This document shows, one piece after another, positions 1 to 12,567 of a stretch of DNA of 64,000 bases (the first letter of the stretch is position 1; each line of letters starts with the position of its first letter). The translations under genes and the position numbers were made by a program. The notes beneath the pieces were generated by a model. It saw only the letters and a list, made by a program, of their open reading frames with translations, was not told where the DNA came from and searched no databases. This DNA is from Dromaius novaehollandiae (lineage: Eukaryota; Chordata; Aves; Casuariiformes; Dromaiidae), in contig NC_088101.1 of assembly GCF_036370855.1 (NCBI RefSeq), forward strand, positions 40,222,544-40,286,543. The letters run 5' to 3'.

Positions 1-3000
1 GCTGTGGTGGCAGAGGCTCTGTTGCACAGGCAAGGCTTGGCGGTGGTCTCTGCCAAGCTGCTAGGGACAGATGCTGCGTAAAACAAACGAATACAAATCA
101 GCCCAAACGCCACTCCTAACAGTGTGTGGGAGTAGCTGCCAGAGTTCCTGTTGAATTATTCATTCCCCTGCAAAGGTTACAAACATTGTGTGCCCTCATC
201 CAACAGACTGATTGCTTTTAAAACTTAGATTTGCATGGTAACTTGGCTTGGAAACAGTGAAACTTATTTTAATAGGGCTGTTTGTGTTTCAGTGCTAAGT
301 ATTAGGGGAGGGGGCATCGCATTCTAGCAACATGTAAGGTTTGAATAAATATCTTTTGGCACTCTGGTGAGGGTAAAAAAAAAAGTGAAGACAACTTCTT
401 GATACCTGTTTTGCGGTATGTATGCAGAGTTTCCATGCTGTTTATCCTTGTTTCAGTACCATGCAGAGAACAACAGCAGTCCCAGAAGAAGCATTTGAAG
501 TGTTACTGGCAGGAAAGAAATGGTAGTTACACAACACGTTGTGGCTACCTCATCCTCTAAAGTCTCCCCATGAATCTGTAATCTTTCTGCAGGGTTTTTT
601 TTGTCTTTGACTGCATTCCGTGCCTGCTGGGGGCAGGGACGTGGTGGTTCTTTGTGTTTCAGGAAGCTGGTAAATCTAGGTGAGCAAGTAGGGGAGCTGT
701 TATTGGTAACCTCACATTAGCAAAACTTAGAAAGCAAAAAGCCTCTCTTCCATTACCGTAAGTACCAGAAAATGTGCGTTATACGATAGGTTTGTCCAGA
801 TGTACAGCACCTATGGAGCAGACTCTGATCTCAGAGAGAGACTTTTTGGATTTTTTGGTCAATGTGGCCTTTACTGTACAAGAATAAAAGATTGAAACTG
901 TGAAGCAATCCATGTGTGCTAGATTGCTTCTCTGTCTTGAGTCGAAAATGTATACTCTTTTGTTGGAAGCATATCTTCAAAGCAAAATTAGTTTGTGCAG
1001 GGCATGCTAAGTAATGCCAGAAAGAATTAAATAGGGCTAAAGCAAAATCGATTGTTTATTAAGAGAACTGTATACAAAGATGCTATCAGAGCAGCTATTC
1101 CACAGGCCACAGATCTGCCTCCTGATACCCCTCCTCAGCTTGTCCTTTGGAAAACTCTGCTCCCCTCTCCCAGCCCCAAGCAGCCTGCTGCAGAAGGTGC
1201 AGCTAAAGGTCTTTGCTTTCCTGCGTTGCGACCCTCAGTGGCTGAGCACAGGAAGGAGGCAAGGCTGGGCAGACAAGGGCATGAAAGATGTGGGCTTCCA
1301 TCGCCAAGCCAGGCTGCTTGGGAAACACTGGAGCAAGTATTCCCAAGCCATTCTCTAGCCTTAGCCTTGGGCGTTGGAAACACTAGTGTCTCCGTAGGCT
1401 ACGGAGTGAAAGGTGACTGCCCTGGAGAACAGAGGACAAAGTGGGGGTTGGTGCAGAGGTGCAGTTCTTGCCATAAAAGACTTGCTGAAGACTCTCTCAG
1501 ACAGGGGTGTTTATAAGGCAGGAGTCCCTTTATTTACAGGCGTGAGCTGTCATCCTTTGGTATTCCAGAACCAGCCCCAGGATCCTGCCTTTCCAGGGTG
1601 CTGACGTACATTACTACAAGCTTCCTCTCATCATCTGAGCTGTTGCCGCTGCCTGTGCTTGGGTTCACATCTTACCCTGGCACAGTGAATTATCCAGAAA
1701 AGAAAGCTCAAAGTTATTTTCTTTCCTCTTGAGCATAAGTTACGAAATAAGTTGTTTCACTAACCCTCAGCTTTTTTCTTGAGAGAAATTTATCCCACTG
1801 CAGAGGGGACTGTATGCAGGCCCATGTGCAACTTAAGACCACTGTCAAGGGTTAAATAGCTGCAAAGTGTTATGTGCAAGGTCACTGCATGGAGCTGAAT
1901 TTCATCTGCCAATTGTGCTAGTGAACTACTGTTTCTAAAATTTACCGGGAAATGTGACTATGGTATTCCTGGATAATGTCTTCTATTTTTCCTTTGATAT
2001 ATGTTTACAAGGTCCCACTGAAGAACACTGAGTAATTCTTTATATAGATCTCTCTTATCTTTAAAAATGAAATTCCTTGACTTTCAAGGACATTTTTCTT
2101 AGGGGGAAGAGCATACATTATAGAATGTTTGCACTAGTTGGTTCCAGATGCTCTAGCTTACGCCTCCTCTTTTCTAACAAATGTTTTCCCTTTTCTCTCA
2201 GTAGTAAAGTGAATGCTTCTCACTTTTCATCCATTCTCTTTGGCTAAAAGGCAAAAAGGAAACTTATCATTAACATATGGTGGAAAAAAATTACTGCATG
2301 CATCCCTCAGGCACTGCTCATTAAAAGAATACACACAGAAATGGCTCAAGTGTGGGTAACGTAATCGGTGTGTAGCTCACTATTCCCTTAACGTTTACTT
2401 TCCCCTTGCAGTGCAAAAACTGAGAAGTATGTGCCTTGTTGAGAGGATGTAAGCATGCGGAGCTTAGAAAAACAATCCTTGAAACAAAGGGACGTGTTCT
2501 CAGCACTGAGTGCAGAGGAATTAAATGTTACTTGCTAACCAGCACCAGGAAACACGCATCCTACGTCCATCACCATAGCGGAAAGAATGGTTGTTAAGAG
2601 CATGCATGTGCCTAATGAAAACTAAAGAGCTAATATACGAGTCTCGTACTGGGGATCACAGTCAGAATGCTTTTAATCGTTAAGCTCCAGGATATTTTGG
2701 AGTGACTAAAATGAAATACAAGCTTTTCAGTTAAAACTATATATTGAAACCAATTAATTTCTGATAGGCAGCCAGTGACTGCTTGTAAAAGTACTTTACC
2801 AGGAAAAATAGCATTGCATCCAAGGCTCAGAATTAACAGTTTACAGAGCTTTTTGTTTTAGAAGTTCATTCTCTATGAAACACTTTGTGGTCCAGGATCC
2901 TAACTCTAGTCTTGTCTGAGGACCCCTCAGCCATCTTTACAAAGTAGGAATTTGGATACTGTCCCTGTGTTCCAGGTGTAGTTAGGACCTGCCACTTAGG

Positions 3001-3953
3001 GCTGGCCGTTTAAAAACATCAGTTTGCTTTGAAACCCTCCTTGGAACATCTCAAAAAAACCATCCAAGTACTGAGGTACCTAAAAGTAATGAATGTTTTT
3101 GAAAATTTGACATTTTACAGCTCCTTGTCCCCTTAAACCAGTGGGAATAACACCTGCATTGGAACTTGCAATTCCATGACTCACTACTGCATTTGTCCTG
3201 AGTAAAACTGGGACTTCTTGTATACTGTTTTATAAGAACTATCAAAGCTCCTTATCCCGTGTATATTGCAGAAGTGTTTGGCCCTCAGGTGCTGATCTTC
3301 ATTGGCCCACGTGTCCCAATCATTCAAAACCAGTTCTTCCTCACAGTTCCCCGTCTAAGGGAGGTTTTGCAGCCTGTGAATGAAAACTGTGTATGAACGA
3401 ATGGCAAAATTCCCTGTCTTGAAAATGCCCCACCCAAAACACTCACTCATGTTTTATCTCAACTTTGTGACTTCACTGGTGAGATTTAGGTAGTAGTACT
3501 AAACACCTGTTGTCCATCCAGGTTCTTATCTTAGTCTCTGTCTGTATGGTCCCACAGCACCACCCCTTTCACCCGTTTCATTGCCTTCTCATAATAGTAA
3601 TTAAAAATCTATATTAAAAAAAAAATCCATTGCATCTGAAAAAACACCTTGCCTGTTACCCCAGCAAGAAGCAAATTGTGTAGACAGCTTAATTTGTGAA
3701 GGCTGAAGAGGTAACTGCTTTGATGCAGCTTAGATGGAACATACGCCAAAGAGTAAGAACAACGCCTTCTCTTATTTAAAGGACCTATTTGTGATCTGTT
3801 ATTGAGATGGTTCTTTGAAGTCGTAACAGTGATAAAAACACTTTATAATGGAAAGCTGTGGATCAAGGATGTAATAAATGAATATATTTGCATTTAAGTT
3901 CTAACTGATTAGTCCTGTCTAACCTGATTTATGTGCTTTGTGTCCAATTTTAG
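1..3953 (+). other. TRIM2: TRIM2 intron (3' portion), no exon found
   Basis: Intronic sequence upstream of the first TRIM2 exon in the window. The expected preceding exon, which would encode the filamin domain and the linker before the first NHL blade, was looked for in all frames and not found. The acceptor is a pyrimidine-rich stretch ending in TTTTAG at 3948-3953. A GC-richer block at about 1080-1620 stands out from the AT-rich flanks but matches no gene I know. Confidence 0.75.
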
Positions 3954-4057
3954 GCACCAAAGGGAGAAACAAAGGGGAGTTTACAAATCTTCAGGGTGTA
4001 GCTGCATCTACAAATGGAAAAATATTAATAGCAGACAGTAACAACCAATGTGTGCAG
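3954..4057 (+). CDS. TRIM2: TRIM2 coding exon: NHL blade 1
   Basis: 104-nt exon. It opens with two bases that complete a Gly codon from the previous exon and then encodes [15 protein letters not shown] through to NNQCVQ. That is most of the first NHL repeat, including the typical GEF...P/LQGVA start and the [IL]xIADS turn. The donor is CAG|gtatga and the exon ends in phase 0. In human numbering it spans about residues 477-511. The NHL propeller is the substrate- and RNA-binding platform of TRIM-NHL proteins; in TRIM2 and TRIM3 it is linked to protein partners such as myosin V. The sequence is essentially identical to the mammalian protein as I remember it, so strong purifying selection is likely. 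Confidence 0.96.
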
Positions 4058-5361
4058 GTATGATGATATGCCACTTTCAGTATTACTCTGTTTCTCCCCT
4101 TACTTCCTCCTCCTTTGTACTCCAGGAGAGACTAATTTTGTGCATTGCAAGCATACATGGAATATACAGAGGAAGCTCAACCTGTTCCTTATTTATTATC
4201 ATTCCATCTTCTTGACCTGCAGCTATCTGTTTCAGACCTACAGCAGATCTACTATATATAGCAGAATTATTTCCCTTCATTATTATGTTTGGCAATGAGT
4301 GAAGAAAACAAGCAGGCCATAATCTGGAAAAATGTCTTTTTGTAACTGTCACTTTACATTGTAAGTTTATGACTTGTATACTGTCTGTGTTTTGAAACAA
4401 ATCTAGAACATAGTGCCGCAAATATAATTTCCTAAGGAATTACAAAAATAAACATGTAGATGTCATTTTCAAGTGACTTTTAGTCTACTTAATTAACTCT
4501 TCTGTCTGATATGATCAAATCTTTTCTGTGGTAGCATCCCTGACATTCATCATTTCTTGGCTTCTTTGACCTTTGTCAAAATCAAGCTGCATTTTTTCTT
4601 TTTCCTACCATGTATTTTTTTCACCATTAACAATTTGTCATCACTATTCAGGCTGCCCATGTGGTAGCAATGAACAAGACAACAGAATGAGGCTTGTTCT
4701 TCAGTGTGTTGGAACTGGAGAACCACATGCAGTAAAAACTTGTTTTTGGACCTTTTCAAAGTGACAGAGTCAAATATGCATCAGTACCCTCATATATTGT
4801 AATTTGCAGCCACTTCAGTGGAACCTCAGTGTCTAATTAAATGACTGGGGGACATAAACAGTGGCCTAAATTTTGAGAGCAGCTAAAGCATCTCTCAGGA
4901 AATGGCCCAGTATTTATCTAAATCAAATAATTAGATGCTGAAAATATTATCTGGGTTCTACTCCCATCTCTTCCATAGACTTCACGTGTGACCTTGGCCA
5001 AATCACACTGTGCCTCAGTTTGCTCATTTTTCATACAGGAATAATACCACTTTCTTCCAACTACCTGAGAGGGATATTGTGAAGTGTAATTCACTAATGT
5101 TTGTAAAGTTCTTTGAGATCGTCGAAGAAAAGTGCTATGTAAGTGCAAAGCACTTCTTTATTATGAAGTTAGGGTCCAAATGGAGGCTTCTCCTTAAATT
5201 AGGCACATCACTTTCAAATATGGATGGTGTAAAAGCGCTTCGTATTCCCATCTCTCTTCCTGACTCTGGTGTTCATTTGTTGCTTGCTAACATCTAAGCT
5301 CCAAGAAATAGATGATGTTGTTATGCAGACTTAGTTTTAAAATAAGTGTTTTCTGTTACAG
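4058..5361 (+). other. TRIM2: TRIM2 intron with an amniote MIR-type SINE
   Basis: 1304-bp intron between NHL blades 1 and 2. Besides the MIR-like element at about 4935-5165, nothing else is recognisable. The small open frames on both strands have no coding character. Confidence 0.85.
4935..5165 (+). repeat. MIR-type SINE relic (amniote MIR1 group)
   Basis: The segment follows the MIR/CORE-SINE layout. A GTGACCTTGGCCAAATCAC-like block (about 4987-5006) is followed by a GCCTCAGTTTGCTCATTTT-like block. Next come the AATAATACCAC stretch, CTACCTGAGAGGG, and a tail resembling TAATGTTTGTAAAGTTCTTTGAGATC with the GTGCTATGTAAGTGCAAAG ending. The tail fits the amniote MIR1 subfamily better than mammalian MIR. 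It is diverged and old. The family name is assigned from memory of the consensus; a RepeatMasker run would settle it. Confidence 0.75.
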
Positions 5362-5529
5362 ATATTTTCCAATGATGGCCAGTTCAAAAGTCGTTTTGGC
5401 ATACGAGGAAGGTCTCCTGGCCAGTTGCAGCGGCCAACAGGAGTGGCTGTGCATCCCAGTGGTGACATCATTATTGCAGATTATGATAACAAATGGGTTA
5501 GCATATTTTCATCAGATGGAAAATTCAAG
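5362..5529 (+). CDS. TRIM2: TRIM2 coding exon: end of NHL blade 1 and most of blade 2
   Basis: 168-nt, phase 0-0 exon (56 codons), about residues 512-567. It encodes [13 protein letters not shown], closing the blade 1 strand, then [19 protein letters not shown] and [15 protein letters not shown], the canonical NHL signature of the second blade. It ends in SSDGKFK with donor AAG|gtatga. The acceptor is TTCTGTTACAG. Because the length is a multiple of three with symmetric phases, skipping it would keep the frame but remove one blade of the propeller. Confidence 0.97.
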
Positions 5530-8094
5530 GTATGATTTACCATGTGAACTCTCCTGAGCTTTCTCCATCTTACAGTGGAATGCATATTCATGTTTTTTTG
5601 TTTTTTTGGTATTTTTTTGTCAAGAAACTACATAGATGGCTTGTAACTTAGTCCAGATTCCATTGTGGTGTTGTGGAAACCCATGACACAGCCATGTTTT
5701 ATAATAAATAGGAAGAGGTCACAGCTGTGATGCCAACGATACGTCAGATACTGACAATATATTCCATTCTGCAGTTCTGCATACCAAGTACTTCGATCCC
5801 TTTCTGCAGCTTACAGTTGGGGGTAGCTGATGTAATCGAGTCTAGTTGGACTAGTTCAACAACCTTCATGTTATTAGCATTCTGATTATATATAAACGTG
5901 TGTATATATATATGTATATGCACACAGACAGACTAAAAGCTTATGGGAATATAAGGCTCTTTGGTAACATACGAAGGAGAAACATAAGATAGCAGACTGA
6001 TGATGACTTCCTGTATTTACTCCATACATGTCAGCAAATCAAGTGTATAATTTACATATGATCGTGTTTGTAATAAGTGCAAGGAGGGGCAACCTAGGAG
6101 GTTATTTCAGTGCTACAGCAGGGACAGGAGGATTGTTTTATGCTGGGTGACAGGCACTGGAAAAACTGAAAGTCATGAAATAATGCCTTGGATTTCAGAA
6201 ATCAGAAGCTCTGGGAAGGGCATACCTCTTATATTCATAGTAAGTATGATGTTCTTAATGGGAGGAAAATAAAAAGGCAGCTACTGCACTGCAGATCAGA
6301 TCCTTGCTGGTCACTGATTCTTGCCAGCCTACAGTATTTATTTTGCTTGGGGTCAGGTGCAGTGCCAGAGAGAATTAGAGACTGCATCCATTTGATGCTG
6401 TTCCCTGAATGCATGTTGCTGAGTCTGGCCATTCATGACAGAAGTAGCAGTCTCCAGCAGAGATTAGCAGTATGCTCTTCAGTGAAATAAAAGACCTGTT
6501 GGGAAGTTTCCACCATAGTTACTTAGTTCCGGAGTCCCACACTGGAGAGGAATCATCTGTTTGGTGTTTTCTGGTAGCCCATTGGCCAAAAGTGTTAGGT
6601 CCTGAGCTGCTCATTTGGTTATTAACTACCAAGAAATGGCCTTCTGTTGATTATTCTTTGCAAAGTGATGAATGCTATAGGAAATGGGCAGCTTTGCTTG
6701 CATAGTCCTTACCGACCCCCATCTGGGAAATGGACACTTGTATACTTTTAGAAGTATCCAGATCCTGTGTAGACTTGAAGGTAAATATGCAATGTAACTG
6801 CTCAATATATACATAAATTATGTGCACTTGCAAAGATTACATGATTTTCCTTGTAAAGCAGTTTTCAAAATGTGCAGCTACACAGGAGAACCTTGTTTTT
6901 GGCTGAAGTCCTTGAATGAAATGAAGACATTAGCAAAACAAAAATAAACAAAGGTGTAATTGAGTTAAGAATCCAAATACTCGGAGTAACCTAAATGTGG
7001 CATAAATAATTATTAAGATCTTTAATATGAACTGGACATGGAGGATGGAGGGCTAGTTTTCCTTCTTTCTCAAGACTGAATGTAAATCCAGCATTTTGGA
7101 TGGTGTCAGCTCTGGAGAAAAAAGCTATGGCTCTGGAGGAGCCAGGACCCTGTGTGTCATACGTTGCCATCGGGAAGACAAGCATTGAAAAAATTTAATG
7201 ATAAGGTAGTTCCTCTGACTAGGGCCTAGCTTTGTTTTAGTCAGTGTTTTTGTTGGACTGCCACAGCTATGTAAAGTTGGCAATGTTTGTGTGGTTAATT
7301 GAAGTCAATACATCAGATTTTATAGCTCTTATGACCAGACTGATTAAATGGGAGATGAAACATTACTTATATTGTAAAATAGTATTTTTAGATTTAAAAG
7401 CAACAGTATATTTAAAAGAGAAAAATACAAGTAAGTTTGTAGAAATATTTTATATATGGAAAACAGGCATAATCATGTAGTTGAAGCACGGGACAGGGGT
7501 ATAACAGATCTGTCTCTGTGGGAATTTGGGCAAAGCCGTGTAATTTCTTGTCTGTTGGCAACAGTAATTCTCACAGGGGCTTTGTCAGGTTAATTGGGCA
7601 ATGAGTACTAAGATGCACAGGGAGATAGATAACGGGTTAATGGAGTTCCCTTCAAAAGATCACGGCTGCAAGACATGGTTCATCATCTCCGATGCAGGTG
7701 GTCTGCTAGCTGTTAACTCAGCACTATCAGGGGTCTGTTTTGAACTTAACCTAGCTAGTTTTTGTTGTTGTCCTCCTCTTTCTGCATTTACTTACCGTTA
7801 CTCTCCCTTTGCAGCATTTTAACAGTCATGTGAGCCAGAAGGAAATTTCCCCTGGAGCCAGGCCCAAGAATCTGCCCGATTACAGAACTTGGCTGGCACA
7901 CCGTAGCAGGCTCCCCTGCCAGGCAGAAAAGTGTCACCTTCCTCAGTCTCTGGTAGGAACAGAGACAGAACTCAGTTTTCTCAAGGCTGTAAAACTTGCA
8001 TAATGTAGAGCTTGACAAACCTTAATCTAAGGTTACACCAAAACATGAGTCTCTTACAATGAAAGGCTGTATTATGCTGTGAAAGACAGAGCGT

Positions 8095-8265
8095 CAGACA
8101 GGGTCTTGGGAATTTAGGCTTCTGATTCTGCCTAAGCCACAGGTCTCATGGGTGACTATTGATGTGTCACCATCTATAAAGGGCAGATAATAGTGCTGGC
8201 TTCGTCAGGAAGTTACTTTGAAACTGCTTAACAAATTCGTTATAGAAGAGGTATTGCTAGGCTAA
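8095..8265 (+). repeat. possible diverged MIR-like SINE
   Basis: A GTGACTATTGATGTGTCACC-like block is followed by ATCTATAAAGGGCAGATAAT and a GTCAGGAAGTTACTTTGAAA stretch. This keeps the order of the MIR 'gtgacc-cctcagtttc-atctgtaaaatggg-ataat' layout in degraded form. The match is weak and is judged by order of blocks rather than identity. Confidence 0.35.
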
Positions 8266-10406
8266 AGAGAGAGTGCATGCTGAAGCGGCGATAGCAGCTT
8301 CTGTGGTAGCGCTGGTGTTCAAACTTAGTGAAGGAGCTGTAGAGTAGGGCTAGGGGAATGATTCTTCATTCTCTGAGGAGGGAATTATTTTCTTTCTAGT
8401 CTTGAAGGATCACATCTAAGATAGATGGTTATCAACCAACCAGAGCTATGAGCCAAGTTAAGACATCAAGTTAAGATAGGTGGGAAAAGATGGAAGGAAA
8501 CATTTTATCTGGCAGACTTTTATTTCTTCTTGTCTCATTAAAAGAATTAAGATGGGAGCTGCTTGGAGCTGGTTGCATGTTTAGATAGAGATAATTCTGG
8601 TCACAGCTGAATTAAGACTGTCACATGAATGATAAATCCATTTGTCGTGTGATGTCGCAATGTGTTACAAAGCTGTATCTCCATATTAGGGAAGCTGTCA
8701 AAAAGGAAAAAAGGTGTGTTTGAAGTCTGTAAATTAATTCCTGACAATTGTGAACCTTTCTGACAGTGACAAGACCAGTGAATCTAAACTTAAAGCCCTA
8801 ACAAACCTACCACTATAGCAGAAAAGCCTTTAAATTTTTTATATATGCCAACTCATTTTTTCACCTCTGGGAATATCCCACAGTACAATATTTTCCACTC
8901 TCGTAGGGTGACTTTATAAACACATATTTGAAAACGAATCTAAATTCATAGGATACTATAAAATGAGGGACATAATGTCCTTGAGTGAATTCATTTAAAC
9001 ACATTATTTGTATTAAGCATTTAGATGATTCATTATACTTTATTCATTTCTAATGGCAGAAAAGTCTGAGAACACTTCCATTCATATACTTAACAGGAGT
9101 GACTGGATTTCATAATGTTCTGTTCTAAATAATCAAACCTATAATTCTAAGAAACCTTCTGAAATAAAAATGCACAAAGCATGTGTTCAGCCAGACCCAG
9201 TGATGTGTCATCAGCACATTTTGATCTAAACTAGAAACAGAGATTTTTAGTAGCAAGCACTGCAAACTCTATCTGGGCATATTTTATTGCTGCCTGCAAA
9301 TTGTATTTTAAATCCTGGCCCAGGAACAGTGATTTTTATTACTCTTCTCAGCACTGAGTGCCCATTAGTGTAGTACATGATTTATTCATGAATTTTTTCA
9401 TATGCATTTATATGGGCAGGAAGACCCTGTACTCTGAGTCTGAGTCATTTTTCCCTAGGAATTCTGGAAAGATGGTAAGGAGGTGGTGCAATGCACAAGC
9501 AGATAAACACACGGGCATCCCAGAGGAAAGAAGGGAACATGATTTAATAACCCCAAAGGAAATAAATGTACTGCTTTGTATTTGGTTTATGGTTTTCCTG
9601 CTTTGTTGTTATGCAAACCTGAATGCATTTTGTGGGTCTGCTCATATCTTTCCACTGGTGAACAGAAAGTCTTTTTTAATAGTTTTCCCTGGAGTATTTT
9701 AGTGTGATTTAATTGTGTGATTTTTGCCTAAATATTTAGCAATTTATAAGAGTATATGTACCTGAACATAAGTAGACACATGATCTTTGCATGCTGGCTA
9801 AGCATAGTCTTGAAGCTGCAAGATTTACTCCCTGGAGTTTTCTTTATTTCAGATTGAAAGAAGCTATGTAGGAATGCTGGTGACTGTACGCTAGATGGCC
9901 ATAGGGAACCTAAAACTTTATTTTGAGATTGCTCCTATTCTGTACCTGCAACCCCACCCATGAGAATGCCCCATGAAGTAGGAGCCTGGCGTTAACTAAG
10001 GGTAGATGAGCTGCTTCAAATATTAACATGGTTGGTTGCTTTGAAATCATCTGAGAATTGAGAGGAGTGAGTTAGGTAATGGATCTTCTCCATGCCCTGT
10101 AATCTTTCCTACCCTGAGGTAGTTAGTCATGGACTCATAGGTGTATCTTAATATCTGTTTCATTTAAATTCAGATGGAAATAGGAAACAATGTTCTCCAC
10201 CAAAGGGATGGACCCCAGTTTCTAGGATGGTCTCTGACAAACTAGTATAGGGTCGGGAAGCTCTGTGATCCATTACTTCAACACGGCCTGCTTGCTGGAC
10301 TGCCTATCCAGAGACACAAACAGGCTGGCAGGAGACCAGATACTTGGCTCAGATATTTCAACCTGGATTCAGTCATAACTGCCTCAAAATCTGTGCGTCA
10401 TTAGTA

Positions 10407-10438
10407 GGGGGGGAAAAAAAAAAAGAAAAAAAAAAGAC
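10407..10438 (+). repeat. G7 plus A-rich purine tract
   Basis: Seven G (10407-10413) followed by A11, G, A10, G. This is a 32-bp pure-purine low-complexity stretch inside a TRIM2 intron. Confidence 0.9.
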
Positions 10439-12398
10439 AAGTTGCTACATTCTAAAGCCCAAACAATTTGTTGGTATTCTTACAACCCCTTCTTATCTGA
10501 AAGGTCAAAACTCAACTGATTTTATGCAGTTAAACCAGTTTCTAGAGTCCCTGGCTGAAAATAAAGCAAATTGGTGCAAAATGTGAAGAAGGTTGGGAGG
10601 TGATCCTAACATCTTGTTGGGTGGACGCCTGGATAGCTCAAGGTTCTACAAAGGCTTTTCCCCAATCTTTGCTTGCCCTGGGCTGGGTGGGATGCGGTGG
10701 CTGTTGTTTTTAGATCCCCTTACCTTCATGCTGCTTTTTGTGAGGCAATCAAAGCATATACATCGGCTAGTGATGGCCATCTGTGCACATCTGGAAGGAG
10801 CAATGCTGACTGTAGCTGCTGTTTGCAGATCCTGTGCTCAGAAAGAGGGATCTAATATTCACTACTTCTATTCTAGCTACAGCTCTTCAATCAGAAGTCA
10901 TCTGCAGGTTGGGGAAAACCATCTGTTTACTACCCCTGTTCAGTACATTTGTACCATACTCATCACAATAATATTCAAAAGACTTCTAGTAGTGTATTGG
11001 TTACAGTGACTGAGATCAATCAGGAGCCCATCTTCCCAGTGAGCTCTCACTGCTCTCATGGCAGCTGTGCTGTGAGGAGCAATTTGGAGTATTTCCCACA
11101 GCTTCTCACCCTGGAGAATAAACTACAGTTGATGACCGGAATAGAAAGCGGGTGTGAAGCAAACTCAAAACACAAGATTGAGCTGAACAGTTTCATCTCT
11201 TGGTGCAGAAAGGAAAAAGAGTAAGAAGAGAAGGAGGAGAGGAAGGCTAAAATATAACCTAATCTGCCATCTCCAGTCAGTCTGTCATCTCACACGCATA
11301 TGCTAATTAATCAGCTGTGTAAATAAACTGATTCATGTATAGCCTGTTTATATAAGTAAGTTATACATAGCCATTTATACATATAAAATAGGCAATATAA
11401 ATAGCCTATTTCAGTGTTTGTGCACTATGCTTGTAGCATTTTTTGATATATTTTGAGAGCTCTCTAACCTTTTCCAAATAGTTCACTGCATGTGAGATCC
11501 ACCTCATCTTCTGTGAAGGCTTTTCCATTGCTACAATATTATTTACCTTCCTGTTGCTGATTATACTGGCAGATGGTTTTGGTGGTCACAAGGCCTATTT
11601 ACAATGATGGAAATGTTTTTATTACATGTAAGACTAAAGCAAACTTTGCTTTGTTTAGTGTTTCAAAGATTGCTTTATTTGCAGTTTGGCAGCATGACCC
11701 TATCTCCTGTGCAGGTTTCAGCTGTCACCTCATATGTCTAAGCAATAAGTGAAGCAATCTCAGACAGACACTGAGGATAGCCTGGGCTTTCGCTCTGCTC
11801 AGATTCTTTCCAAGAGTGCCCAGGAGCTGCATGGTGCCTCATTTGCCCAAGAAAGGCTACTGAATACATCATCGCCCGCGTCCCACTTAGCTTTGGTGCG
11901 CTGAGAATCAGCTCTGACTTCTTTCATGTAGCAGGCAGTGGTAAAGGCTTGCTTCCCCATCCATTACCGGGTTGTTGCTGCACTCAGGAATGGTATCCAG
12001 AGGTCTTTGGTGCCTGTCTGTTTTCCCTCTTGGTACACTGGTGTAGGCTGTACAGCCATTTTTGATGGTTGTTGACACATCCTGTAGTTTATCAAAACAC
12101 ACAGTTCTGATGATTGTGTTACTCCTGAGCTGTATATTTGGATTCCTCAGTTGCTGAGGTGGTAGGTTTTCTGCTCTGACAACAGACATAGAGAAAACAT
12201 TCTTTCTTTTCAGATGAAGGAAAAAATGACAAAATGTGCAGTAAGAGCTGAAAAAAGCAGTGACTTCCTCTGGCAAACTCCTGATCACAAAATTTCACTC
12301 CATCCCACAGTGTGCCTGTATTACAGCAGATGTCTGAACTATACTAACTTATTCCTATTTTGCCAACACATTTTCCTGTTTTGTGTTTTCCCTTTTAG

Positions 12399-12567
12399 GC
12401 CAAAATTGGGTCTGGAAAGCTTATGGGTCCTAAAGGTGTTTCTGTGGATCGTAATGGACACATCATAGTGGTGGACAATAAAGCATGCTGTGTGTTCATC
12501 TTCCAGCCAAATGGGAAAATAGTTACCAGGTTTGGTAGCCGAGGAAATGGTGACAAGCAGTTTGCAG
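12399..12567 (+). CDS. TRIM2: TRIM2 coding exon: NHL blade 3 and start of blade 4
   Basis: 169-nt exon, about residues 568-623, ending one base into a Gly codon. It encodes [34 protein letters not shown] (the third blade), then [21 protein letters not shown] leading into blade 4. The acceptor is CCCTTTTAG and the donor CAG|gtacac. Compared with the human protein as I recall it, there is an Ala where human has Thr at the first codon, and GDKQF instead of GDRQF; both are conservative. The phase-1 end is matched by the two-base start of the next exon. Confidence 0.97.

Larger units (their letters stand above)
5530..12398 (+). other. TRIM2: TRIM2 intron, 6.9 kb
   Basis: Largest TRIM2 intron in the window. 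It holds a short TA/TG run near 5898-5922, possible degraded SINE pieces near 7480-7590 and 8090-8260, and a G7/A-rich tract at 10407-10438. I see no exon, RNA gene or conserved domain here. The open frames of 80-138 codons (for example 10593-11009 and 11908-12288) have no recognisable protein similarity. Confidence 0.8.

Noticed and set aside
470..522. Possible extra exon (TTTCAG acceptor, frame MQRTTAVPEEAFEVLLAG, then a gt)
   Set aside because: The frame is short, is followed at once by a stop, and does not match any part of TRIM2.
1052..1516. 154-codon open frame on the + strand
   Set aside because: It lies in a GC-richer part of a TRIM2 intron, overlaps equally long frames on the other strand, matches no family I know, and is not a TRIM2 exon.
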